Assembly (NCBI GenBank): GCA_010645155.1
Contig: CM021322.1
Span: forward strand, 11,393,549 to 11,457,548
Reading direction: 5' to 3'
Length of the DNA stretch: 64,000 bases
Source: Tigriopus japonicus
Taxonomy: Eukaryota > Arthropoda > Copepoda > Harpacticoida > Harpacticidae
Made by a program: the position numbers and the translations under genes. The notes below the pieces were generated by a model. It searched no databases. It saw only the letters and a program-made list of their open reading frames with translations, and had not been told where the DNA came from. Shown here in pieces: positions 31,251-42,340 of the stretch; positions within the stretch are counted from its first letter, which is position 1, and each line of letters begins with the position of its first letter.

Positions 31251-33296
31251 CTATTCTAAACCATAAACCTTGGATGTCAGTTTTTTCAATTTTAAAAATT
31301 TAGTGTTTTAGGGCTGAGATATACTAGTTTTTGTGATGTTGATGATACGGCGACAATTAGAAGTAGTAGCCCTGTATTGCGAGAGAACTTTACTTTTTCG
31401 CTCCAAAAAAATTACACGTTCAGTGCAAAAGTCTCATTTGCTTTGCTTTACCAATCTTTAGTATACACTAATATTCCTCTTTAATTAGCAGCCTTTGTGT
31501 GTTGCCAAATCTGTCAATGTGAATAGTTTCCAGCACAAAGAGTTTGTAAAATAAAGAGTTTCAGGTCATCAAAACCAAAACGTCAAAATCTTATTTTGTT
31601 GTCAACCACCATCTGTTATAGACCATAGCTATTTCCGGTTTCGGTAGGCATAATCGAAACCGAAATTTTGGCCGAAAGCTCTTTTGGTCCATCACTAATA
31701 ATAATATCGAATGGTACTTATCGAATATCGAATATCAATATCGAATGGTAATGGTACAATCCAAAACTAACATCGGTTTGTTATGAAACGTTTAATTGGC
31801 CCTCACTCAAACCACTCGGGTGTTGTTCACATATACCAATAATTTTAGCGCTTTGTTGCCAAAGGTATAAATGCTGTTACTACTTTTTTCCAGGACTGTG
31901 GAGCACGGTAAGCTGTAAGTGTTCAAAGAAGCTTACATCGCTCCCTAGGCCAGGAAAGATCCATAATGCAAAGTCCCCAAAAGTGCTTTGCAAAAGCTCA
32001 TTCCTCGCGCTTTCTTTGCAAACGTCAGTTAAAAAGGATCGTTGTGACTAGTAAATTTACAGATATATTGGACAAGATCTTCTTTAGCAAAAAGAAGCCT
32101 TTTAAAGGACAAAATGTATTGCAAATGGCGGGGCCCACCAACACTTTTTGATTTTGCTTGCTGAGCGATATATAAATCCGATTGTGAGAAACAATATTCG
32201 TCACATTTCTGAAACGAAAAGTTACTAAAAGAGCCATAGTTTTTTGTAAGTCTGTTTTTCTTTGTACAGAAACGGAAAAATCCTTTTTAATGTGCGTAAA
32301 ATGCATCTGCATCGTGCTCATTCATTTTTCCTTCTAGTTATCTTAACTATTTGCTTTGCTTTTGAACTTTAGTTTTTGGCCTGTTCTTTTTCTTCCATTG
32401 GGCTCGCAAAATACATTCTGAGAAAAGCTTTTAATGCCTTCGTCACACTTCCGTGTCTTCATTGGCTCCAAAAAGTGAGAGTGGTTCTTTATTAGAACCA
32501 TGCACAGTGTGTGTGCTATGCACTAGCCGCTCTGGGCTTGGATCGATGAATTCTGGTAAAAGATCTCTGTCCGTGTCTTATCATTTGCAAGTGAAACCGT
32601 GAATAAAAGACAGGATCGGTCCAAAAAGACTTCCCTTGGATCAATAATGTTAAGCCGACAGTCCAGTCGGATTTTGGCCTTCCTATGCAGCCTGCGTCAT
32701 CGGTGGTGTCGATTTATCACGATTATCCAAAGAATCCCCGCTTAATGTGCAAGCGTGTGATACTAAGTGATGCGTTGATGTACGTTAACCAAAACGGCCC
32801 TATTTGTTGTGCGCATGCAAAGTAGGCTCACTAGCTATTTGTTGAGCTATGTGTGTTATAAGCCCCATCGAAGCATGGTTTGGTACGTCGATACAATAGA
32901 TCGAGTTCCAAAGCAAGAAAACACTGCGAAGTACGAAACACTATTGCCATTATCGAATGAGGAACAGGAACATTGATCCGTGATCTACTATTTTAAGTGG
33001 AAGTTTACGCAGATAGTCAGGTCTGAAAGAAGGAGGGACTGAATGAATGTGCCATCCATGCATCAGTGAGTGAGTGAGTCTTCTGGCATAAAGCCATTCT
33101 CTCTGACTTTACCGTACACACGAGCATGCCATGATTGTGCGTGTACTTTGTCGTTCGTCTGGATCCTTCGACCCAAGACAGTGACAGGGCACATTTGGTT
33201 CGGCAAGGTCATCGGCACATTTGAGCTTTCACCACTTTGTCGAATACTGGTCCATGTTCAACACATCAGATATGAGTTCATTGGAACGACCAACCC

Positions 33297-33360
33297 CGCT
33301 GAATGCCCAGTCAGTCAGTTAGTCAGTCAGTTAGTCACTCATTCGGTCAATCGGTCAGTC
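33297..33360. repeat. CAGT/TAGT simple repeat
   Basis: CAGTCAGTTAGTCAGTCAGT and variants for about 60 bp, a degenerate tetranucleotide microsatellite. Confidence 0.7.
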
Positions 33361-34130
33361 CACGAGTTTCATCAACGACCAATTCATTCATTCTATGGAA
33401 CCAAGACGGCCCTATCTCTGTAAAGAAAAGCCCCGACAAAAGCATGAGTGGCATGTGAAATTGAACGCAAAACTTGATCCAAATCGGGCGTAAGCTTGTA
33501 CTCGACCTGTGCTTCAAGAATAAGCCGCGGTACTTGTTAAGGGATGGCTTGCCAAACAAGTCAGGCATTATTAGTATTTTGGTATCCCCGTAAATTACCT
33601 TGCCAAATACCATCCAAGTCTGGCGGTTGGTTTGCTGGAGTGGTTTCTCATAGACGGTAGATCCGCTGATGGTGACTATTACAACACAAGGTTTCATTGT
33701 TCTCAATCTTTCTTTTTTAGCTGGAAACAAGTGAGCAAGCGAGTAAGAGATAGAGAGAGGGAAGGAGGGAGTGGATCAAAGAAAGACAACGAACAAGGCG
33801 AGAGGTTCCACCATGGGACAAGTTCGTGCCAGTGACCAGTTTGACCACGATCCACAACAAAACACAACTTCCTGGCCAACATGTATGGTACAAGAGACAT
33901 CAGAAGACAACTGAACACTACTTAATCAAAATCGGACCTCGACATTACCTGGAGGGTATACTTATGCACGTTCTATTTTTAACATTGGACCAACTACTTT
34001 CAGGAGCACTTTTCTTTGAATCGAATGAACCTCACTCCTCAAATAAGGCTCCAAAAATATGTTCAGTGACAGCTCGCAGGCCTTCCTTGTTGAAGCACGG
34101 TTAAAGATCAGCTCGTGTTCCTAGCACGGA

Positions 34131-34315
34131 TGTTATGTGCACTAATTCAAATGGTTCAAGTATACCAAAGTAGAGTAAAAATAACGCTGCTCGAGTATAG
34201 TTTTCGTACATAAGCTGCGTTTGAAAGGCAGCTGATGTACAGAGACTATACTCGAGCAGCGTTATTCATACTCTACTTTGGTATACTTGAGCCATTTGAA
34301 TTAGTGCACCTAACA
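34131..34315. repeat. 185-bp hairpin with about 85-bp arms
   Basis: The left arm TGTTATGTGCACTAATTCAA and TATACCAAAGTAGAGT, then TAACGCTGCTCGAGTATAG, is mirrored by the right arm CTATACTCGAGCAGCGTTA and ACTCTACTTTGGTATA, ending TTGAATTAGTGCACCTAACA. Only a handful of mismatches occur, and the loop (GTTTGAAAG, 34219-34227) is 9 bp. The high arm identity suggests a young foldback MITE; long-hairpin RNA is an alternative if transcribed with the surrounding intron. Confidence 0.85.
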
Positions 34316-37300
34316 TTCGGGCTCCTGTCTCCAGGTTTCTGATTAAAAAACACTTTTTTTTCGTTTTGACACTCCTGGCAAAAATAACGAAAGCAAGCTC
34401 TTTCATTTGTCCTCTATGTCCATCGATGTCCTTTAGTAAAGTACTCCAACATTCGGATCGCCTCTTGACAACGTGTGATCGAAAAACAAGAGCCAGAAAA
34501 AAGGGAACGAGTGAAAAGAAGCGACTCGGTCCAGAGTCAAGGAGGGAACGAACGGACAAACGAAGGCATAGATAGCTGCCACCGAAGGACGTGGAAAAAG
34601 GCCTAAAAATCCCATGGATTGGGTGACATCTTCCCGAAGAACAATCCAAGGACTCGATGGATTGAGAAAGCCAACTCCCTGAAAATTTGAATGAGCTTCT
34701 CAGAGCTGGTCTCTAAAGATGGATTGATTGTTCATCGCCAGACATCAAACAATTTGGAACAAACCTGAATTTTTTTTCTCTCCATTACGATGGCATCAAA
34801 ATGTCATTGGTGTTAAAAATCAGTGTGTTAGGTATGACGTGCTTGGACCGATGATAGGTCGTTGTTCACGCCTTCATTCTTGTTCTAAAGCAGTCTCTTC
34901 CCTCTCCCGTTGCTTAACGCTTCACTTATTAAGTTTACATTATTCACAATATATATAATAACCTTTATTGCGAGATTTTTTTTCTCATGGATACATATGT
35001 TATGTCATAGTACCATAGAACAAATATGAACACATTATTGGCAGTATTCAATATTGGGGCTCATTCTGGGTTTAGCGAATATTGAAGACCCACCAAAACA
35101 GGACTACTTAATACTTATGTAAATCAAACATTTTTTGGCCAAGTTTTGCCCTTGTTCAAGTTTTTGTGTCAAAACGTTCAACACAGATTGACTTCCAGAG
35201 AACATAGAGATACAAACAATGTAAAAAATGGAGACACTTTTTGTTTGAGCGCATCACTATGAACTATTTAAAAAGCTAAGTTCAGAACAACTTTTTTCTA
35301 CCTTGTTAAATATTCATTAAAAACAAATACATATTTTTTCCATCCATCCAGTCCTCATAGCTCCTAATTTCGTTTGATTGGGCAAATGGTAAAAGGAGCT
35401 GAAGGTTGAAGTGTTTTGCCAAGTCTGTCTTTCCATCATCGACCTTGGAGCCTCAGGCTCATCTCAAACGCCCCTTTTTTCAAGGATCTGTGGGTAAATG
35501 AAAATCTCATTTAGTCCAAACGTTCCCTAATCTGCTTGCACTTTTTGCCTTTTTTTAGATTTCAAATTGAATTAAAATTTAAATTGGTGAAGTAGAATTT
35601 GGAACGAAATCAAAAATCATGACCATCTCAATCACTGTAAGTAAGATAACTGTTGATGAGAAATAGCGTAGTATGCGTGAGACAGGTTTTTTCCTTTTAT
35701 TTAAGGTAAATTGTTAATTTGTTAAGGTAAAAGTTCTAAATCCAGTATTTAAGAGAGAGTAAAGATAAACAGGAAGTAAAGTTTTACTTATTTTGTATTC
35801 ATACAACAGTGTTCAAAAGGAATATGACCAAGGGCGACACACCACTCTGTTATGACCAATGATGCCGAACAAAGAAAATGTGTGCATTTTTTTTCTTCAA
35901 AAGTGCGAGGCCCATACCGGACATAAGAAATTACCTATCGGAAAAATTTAGAGCTGGCTCAGCCCTCTGATCTTAGCACCCACAATCCAGAAATAAATGC
36001 GTCACAAAACTCCTCGCGGAAACCCACGAAAGAAGGTATACTGATTTCGCGTGGACCCAATGCTTACTCTTTTAATCAGGATGCTTCCATAGGTGAATTT
36101 CATTTTCACGAGGACAAAATATCAGGGATAATTTGACTTGTTGACCGGGATAAAATGCATCCACAATCAACGAGCTGGTCAATATTGAAGCGATTGGAAC
36201 AAAAATCATTGAAATCAAAGCGATCTCAACAAGAAAGCTTAAACTATTTACGATGTCTACCTAACAGTCTCCCAATCTACCTGTGAGACAACTAAACTCC
36301 TTTTTTTGTATGTTAGAGCATGCATGCGAGATCTTTGGCGGAATATGAGATGAGCACCCCTCTCTCAATGTTCAATCGCAAGGATCTCGAACAAACATTA
36401 TAGTAAGTATACGCATGCGTTATGTAGATCCCTTTAGTGGCGCTCTTCTTATTGGTACAATACATAAGAACATAAGTCGGTCTGTAACCCTTTGAGTACA
36501 TGTGACAAAAGTAATGGCGTGGTTGGTTGAATATTTCCGTTAGAAATTGATACTTTAGAAACAAAGCCCCTTGCCAAAAAACCGCAATTGTTCCAAGTGG
36601 CCTTTGCTTCGCCGTACACATATCTGGGTTCAAGTTAATGGCGACTGTGGTGCTGGTTGTACGTAATAGTAATAGTGGCGGTGGTGCCGACATTAATATC
36701 CAACACTACAGACATGTTTCGGGCCCGATTTCAAGGCTTATGCTTCACATCCTTCCCATTGAAATACTCCATTTCCATCTCTCTCGTTCTCACGGGGCAT
36801 TTGTTTTACTACAATCGTCTGGTGTGAATGTTTAAAAAAGCGGCCTGGAACCCTGTCCGACCAAGAAGTTCCAGGACCATGCACAAAGAGAATAACCCCA
36901 AAAATAGACGGAATCGACATTTGAGGTGGAAAAAACTTTTCCCCCTTTTTTTGAAGGCGATTTCAAATGGAAGGTCCAAATTGTTTGCGCAGAAACAAAG
37001 TTCGCTTGACCTTGTCCGGACCCATATTAGATTTGAGCTCCTGGCAACATCCATCATGGGCCAACGAAGAAGTCAGGTAAAGAGGTCGGGAATCAAAGTT
37101 TATTCGCATTCGATCTGATTTCTTTTCCGTTAGCAAACCGAGCGTCACGACGAATGGGTACGATCTGAGTGATGTTATTATCTTTGGTGGCCACTTCTTC
37201 TTCTTCTTCCTTCTGATCCTCTCGTTGGAGATGTACGTATATCTGTGTACTAGGTACTGTGTTAACTGAATCTGTGGCTAGATGCTGGTGGCCACAGATA

Positions 37301-38358
37301 CACATCAAGAGCCCAAGAAAGGGAGCTACGTACAACATCTCAAGGGCAGCCAAGATGAGCCGACTTGGCTGGACTCGGGCCTTGGGCTTAATGGATCAAC
37401 TATATTATTCCCTGAAGGTCAGACCAATTGGAAAATTGTCCCACGACATGGATGGATCTCGCTCGGCGTTATTCTAAGATAAAACAGCAAAAAAGAAGAG
37501 AGGGTGGCAATTCGCGCACGATGAACGACGAGGGCTTTTAAAGCACCTGGCTTTTTTTAATGCCAGTCTTATCGGCACGAAAAATGTGACGGGACCTTTC
37601 ATACTTCCTCCACTACAGTACATGGGCTTGCCTTCCTGTATCTAGAAGAGTGGTTGTGGATGCCTCCTTAGGGAGGCTGGAAATGTGCGTGCACCTTCAT
37701 GTTTTTCCGCCCAGTTGCACGTCAAAAAGAAGGAAGCGAAGTAGCAAAAAGAGTGATTCATTCACGCCTACTTTTCTTGGCCCCATATCACGGTTCACGA
37801 GCCACCAAGGAGGTGGCCGAACGCCGAGTGCCTGCCTGCACTAATAATCTTTGGGAAGAAACCAAAAGCCAGGCTAATGGTTCTCTCAGCTGTGGCTGGC
37901 TAGATCGAGGAAGGATCATCTTGTTCCACGACTGTCCAACTCACGGACTGTTTGTCCACTTTGTTGTCGTAGGAGGTGGGCTCACTTTGAACCTCATTCC
38001 TGACAAAGTGGTCCAAACTATTATTTTTTAAATACTGTTAAATTCCTAGATGAGCCTTGTGTTGGTTTGTCCTGAATGAGTGTAGTGGGAAAAATTTACT
38101 CCGGAATTCGTGAGGCCAAATACCTTGAAATGGGTCAGATTTCAAATTTTGCGTTTGCCTCATGACGGACAGCTCTTCTTTGGCTTGATCCTAGTTTGTT
38201 GTAAAGCAAAACAGTGTGGACTTAGATCGGGATTGTATTGCAATTGAGTCTCGTCTCTGACCCACCACAAACCATTTTGCCCCAAGAATCCTTAACTAGA
38301 TTTATCAAACAAATGCTCATGTGTGGTGTTGCCTCGCAAACTATTACAACAAACAGAG

Positions 38359-38434
38359 CAAAAACGTACCATGCCAATGGAGGTAATTTGCCCAACCTGC
38401 CTCAGATTTACATTCTATCGAGGATCCTCTAACA
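38359..38434 (+). repeat. left copy of a perfect 76-bp inverted repeat
   Basis: Begins CAAAAACGTACCATGCCAAT and ends GAGGATCCTCTAACA. Its exact reverse complement is at 39731-39806. Inner flanks also match loosely for about 20 bp (ATTAATAC-type sequence). No target duplication was found outside the copies. Confidence 0.9.
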
Positions 38435-39730
38435 ATTAATACAATTAATAAGTATGCAATTTTTATTGTCTATTGCATATATTTAATATTCAATAAATAA
38501 TAATACTGGCCTGCAAACAGAGAATGTGTTCTATGGTTAATGCAAAGTAAGACTCCAAAACCAACAAAAAGGCGCTCCTGTTCTTTTGAGGAGGGCAACT
38601 AGTAATTTGGAGAAGACCATCTTCAGATCAGAATGAGTGTCAAGTCACACCATAATGTAAAATCTCCAAATAATTTGCCGCCGATCCGGAGCAGTTAGTA
38701 GATTCATTTCTTTCGAACAATAAATCAAGATTTGCTAATAATGGGGTTTGGAATTTTCAATTTTGAATCCACACATCCCTGAAAAGCTCGTACACTTTGA
38801 ATGGTGGTAGAGGTTTTATCATTCGAGGGGCGAAAAATATTAGCGAAGGTCGGTCTTGATTCTGTTGGCAATCTGGTTCGAGCTCATTTTTTGGGCAGTT
38901 CCAAACCCAAGGTTGGCGAGCGATGCAGAAGTGAGGAGCCGGAAACGAGCCAAAGTTCAATTGTCGTTACATGAGAATTACCAGAGCCTGACTTGTAATG
39001 GCTTTACATTTCCATGAAAGATCCGTTTCCCCGGAAATTAGCCCACATCCCCATGATTTGTTGAGGCCCACATGACCGAAACTCCAAAAATGGGGGTTGG
39101 GTCAAGTCTGTTTGTTGATTGGTATTTTAGCGACAATCACAAAAAAAAACTACTGCGAGAGTGAGGCCATATTTTTGGGGTAAGCGCAGATTCACTTAAG
39201 AACCTGAATCGCGGTTGTCAAGTGAAAGCAGTAAATTTTGATTGCAAAAGTAGAAGATACGTTAATTGGCCTTAAGTACATCTCCCCGTGCAACATTCAC
39301 GATGTGAGTTTTTTTCCCATGAAATATTGCAGAGGGAAGCCTGAACCCCCAAAAATGTCACCCTTGAAAGACAGAAGAATGGATTGAAGAAAAAAAACAA
39401 TGCTAGGACAGGGACAACCTTTATAAAAATATTTTTGTTCCTTGAATAGGAGAATAAGGTCTCGAAGTGTTGGTTCAAGTTTGAGTACCTCTTGTCATAA
39501 ATGGACAAAAGAAGCATATTTTGCAAGCCAGTGAACTTAGCTTGAAGTGAGCTTGAATTGACTTGTCTTTCTGAGAGTGAATCAATATAATAGCAAAGTT
39601 CAAAATAATTGTAACAATGCTCCATTGATCCTACGTCCAGGTAACTTAAAGCTGTCATGCAGAGCCCACTGCATTCTATCCTTTACCATGTTTCAACGAA
39701 AGTTTACAAAGATTTATTTAATGTATTAAG
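38435..39730. other. 1.3-kb interior between the 76-bp inverted repeats
   Basis: AT-rich, with no intact transposase. The minus-strand frame 39272-39658 (128 codons) is unrecognised. It could be a non-autonomous element or two separate inverted insertions. Confidence 0.4.
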
Positions 39731-39806
39731 TGTTAGAGGATCCTCGATAGAATGTAAATCTGAGGCAGGTTGGGCAAATTACCTCCATTGGCATGGTACG
39801 TTTTTG
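39731..39806 (-). repeat. right copy of the perfect 76-bp inverted repeat
   Basis: TGTTAGAGGATCCTCGATAG at its left end; the exact reverse complement of 38359-38434. Both copies yield the same short translation on opposite strands (AKTYHANGGNLPNLPQIYIL), which looks like chance but shows the identity clearly. Confidence 0.9.
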
Positions 39807-41436
39807 CCTCAATCCTTCGCTGTGAAGACGCTGCAACGCCAAACTGCATTGCAACTGAAAAATGGTCGTAATGAAGATCAACAAATAAGATTCCGCGCTT
39901 TTTCGTTACTAACAAGGAAAATTGGGAGCTAGTGAAGAGTTTTGAAAACTCCCATCACATATCTCGTTTCAGAATTGCCAACGAATGGATTGCCCACGGC
40001 AAACAAACAAAACGAAAAAGAACAAGTAGTTGCACATCATGGGAATGGGGTCCCGATACACATTATTACTATGAAAGCGACCTTGAGGTACTTTTCTAAT
40101 TACAGCAGATTTATATTTCAGACAGTCTCGTTGGATTTCTAGCCGAATCCAAGTCACCAAAAGTTCCAATTGGTCCCCTTTTTCTTGGGAAAGGAAACAA
40201 TCTTGGCGGTGTCAATAACATATTTAGTGAAAGGAACCCGAATGCCTGATCATCGGTTCATCGACACTCGACATGGTTGAGCGTTGTTCAAATGTTCTTG
40301 TAGTGTAGTAGTTATTCGTGTTGTATTAGAACTACAGTAGTTGGGGGCCAACAAAGGGGACAGCCTTCGAGCCTTTGGGAAACCATACATACAATACACA
40401 GAGCTGGGAGTGCTTTGGCCAGAGACTCGGCCAAAAACATAAGATGCGAGTTGGCACGTCCAGTATATGTACAAATCCTCTACAAGACGCTTGTGGGCTA
40501 GAAACCAAACCCAATAACACATTACCAGACAAGAAGGATCAAGTTCAGGCCATCGTCTTTGTTGAGATAAAATTGAATTCAAGGCCTGCCAATTTGATGG
40601 GGGGGGTCGTCGTTTCGCAGAATGCTGGAAAACGAGTATTCCGCATTCCAGAAAGCAGCAATTTTACCATGAAATGAGCATTTTAACGGCATGGTGTCTC
40701 AAAGCTAAGTAAGCTTAAGAGAAAGCTTTGGATCTTTACACTAACTCGTTTAAGTTTTGCTAGTGGTTCGTGTCCGTTTCCATGCCAATTCAAACTGATG
40801 ATTTCACAAATGGGCCATCGTTTCTTCATGATGAGGTGCAAATCAAGTGAAAGTGGCTTTAAAAAAAAGAGTTACATATAACTTTGGCTTTAAATACTGG
40901 CCGCACAAAGTAAGATCCAGCCTTTTAGTAGAAGATGCATTGATCGAGATGCGGCACAGCCTTCAACCAAATCTGTCCAAGGCTTCTGGAGCACCAAAAG
41001 GCCGCACCCAAATACGCTCAGCGTGCTTGAGAGGGATCCAAAACATCTTAGAGAATTTCCGGAGTGGCCTTCCACTCAACAACGGGAAAGACTTGACTGG
41101 AAGCAAGGCTAATATTTTTTCTTGATATGGTACAGGCTACTTACATACTGTACATATGGCTAGGTGAATGCCGAACAAACAATGTCAATAATCGATTTCG
41201 ATTTGTAACTGACCAAAAACGGCATCGTGGTTCATTGTGTAACTCACTTGACACCAAATCCCAAAGACCTTGCTTTTCTTTGAAGATTGTTTAGTTCAGA
41301 CATGAACCTCGTCAAAAAAGGCCATGGTCTGGGTCACAATTGTGGCCTTGTAAGCCTTTGAAACTCAGGCTAGATCAAGTTGAAGCTGAGCGAGCTCAAC
41401 CTCCGCTTACTAGATCTTCTTTTGCGCATGCCTCAA

Positions 41437-42340
41437 TTTGCAATATTCATAGATCCAGAAACAACTTGCTCTTTATGAATGTTGGGTAAAGGCAATAGAG
41501 ACAATGTAGAGTGCCTTTGTGAAAAAAATAAAGGCATGAAAAGCTACATCTTGAGGGCACACACTTTTCATACCTAAAAAACTGATGTTTGACATCAATG
41601 ACAATTTGATGTCATTATAATACTTTTTGCGTTTTGAGTCTGAAACGCTCGCAATTTGAACAGATTACTTTTCGCGCTTTCATCCTTTTATTGAAGCACT
41701 CTAGTATGGTGTGCATTTCTTTCATTTTGATGTGCACATGAAAAACTCCTTGATTGATAGGAAACATTGAATAATAAATTTTTAGGTAATTCTTTACAAA
41801 ATAATAAAGGAATTCTTTACATTGTGCTCAAAAATGCCTCTCTTTTTAACTCGTAATGCCTCAACTAAAAAAACAATATCACCCAAGCCTTTCAAAAGGA
41901 GAAAGAAAAAGGAGGAAAAAGGTGAAAAGTATCTTGTCTTGATCAATTGAAGACGAGAAAATATAAATGTTAGTCAATGAAATTGGAAAACCACCAAATT
42001 TCTTCATAATTGTACATCAACAAGAAATGCAAAAATGCAAAAAATGCACCAAATTTCGACAAAAAAAAGCAAAAATTGCAAAAATGCAAATCAATCAATA
42101 GACGAGCGGACTAGCGTGTCGGTTGCGTAAGTGCTTCCCCAGATGGCGAGGGTTCGAATCCTGTTGGGAATAGAATTGACATTGGCGGGAGAAATCCTTT
42201 CTTAACAGGGAATCCCATTCCTTGTAGCGGTAATAAAAAATCCCCAACCCACCAAAAAAAAATCCAAACATGGAAAAATGCAAAAATCCGCAATAATGAA
42301 ATAAAGTGAAATGCATTTTCATGAAATGTACAACCCTGGA
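41437..42340 (+). repeat. dispersed repeat R2, copy 2 (contiguous, with SINE inside)
   Basis: Matches 8938-9345 and then 10549-10893 in the same order: TTTGCAATATTCATAGATCC, GCTCTTTATGAATGTTGGGT, GTTTTGAGTCTGAAACGCT, GAAGCACTCTAGTATGGTG, ACATTGTGCTCAAAAATGC, and finally ATTTTCATGAAATGTACAA. It lacks the 1.2-kb block present in copy 1 but carries a SINE near 42106-42260. Confidence 0.7.
42106..42260 (+). mobile_element. tRNA-derived SINE (family S1), plus orientation
   Basis: The tRNA-like head has an A-box-like TAGCGTGTCGG and a B-box-like GGTTCGAATCC 45-50 bp later. The body contains ATTGACATTGGCGGGAGAAA and ACAGGGAATCCCATTCCTTG, then TAGCGGTAATAAAAAATCCCC and a run of nine A. Matches 24386-24530 in opposite orientation. 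It interrupts repeat R2 within an AAATGCAA-rich part. Confidence 0.75.

Noticed and set aside
33290..33360. CRISPR-like regular repeats
   Set aside because: The pattern is a 4-bp microsatellite (CAGT/TAGT) without spacers; CRISPR is not expected in animal DNA.
34266..34649. 127-codon minus-strand ORF
   Set aside because: Starts inside the right arm of a hairpin element and has no recognisable domain.
42106..42180. Functional tRNA gene
   Set aside because: A- and B-box-like motifs are present but the stems do not close, and the sequence continues into a SINE body shared with two other loci.
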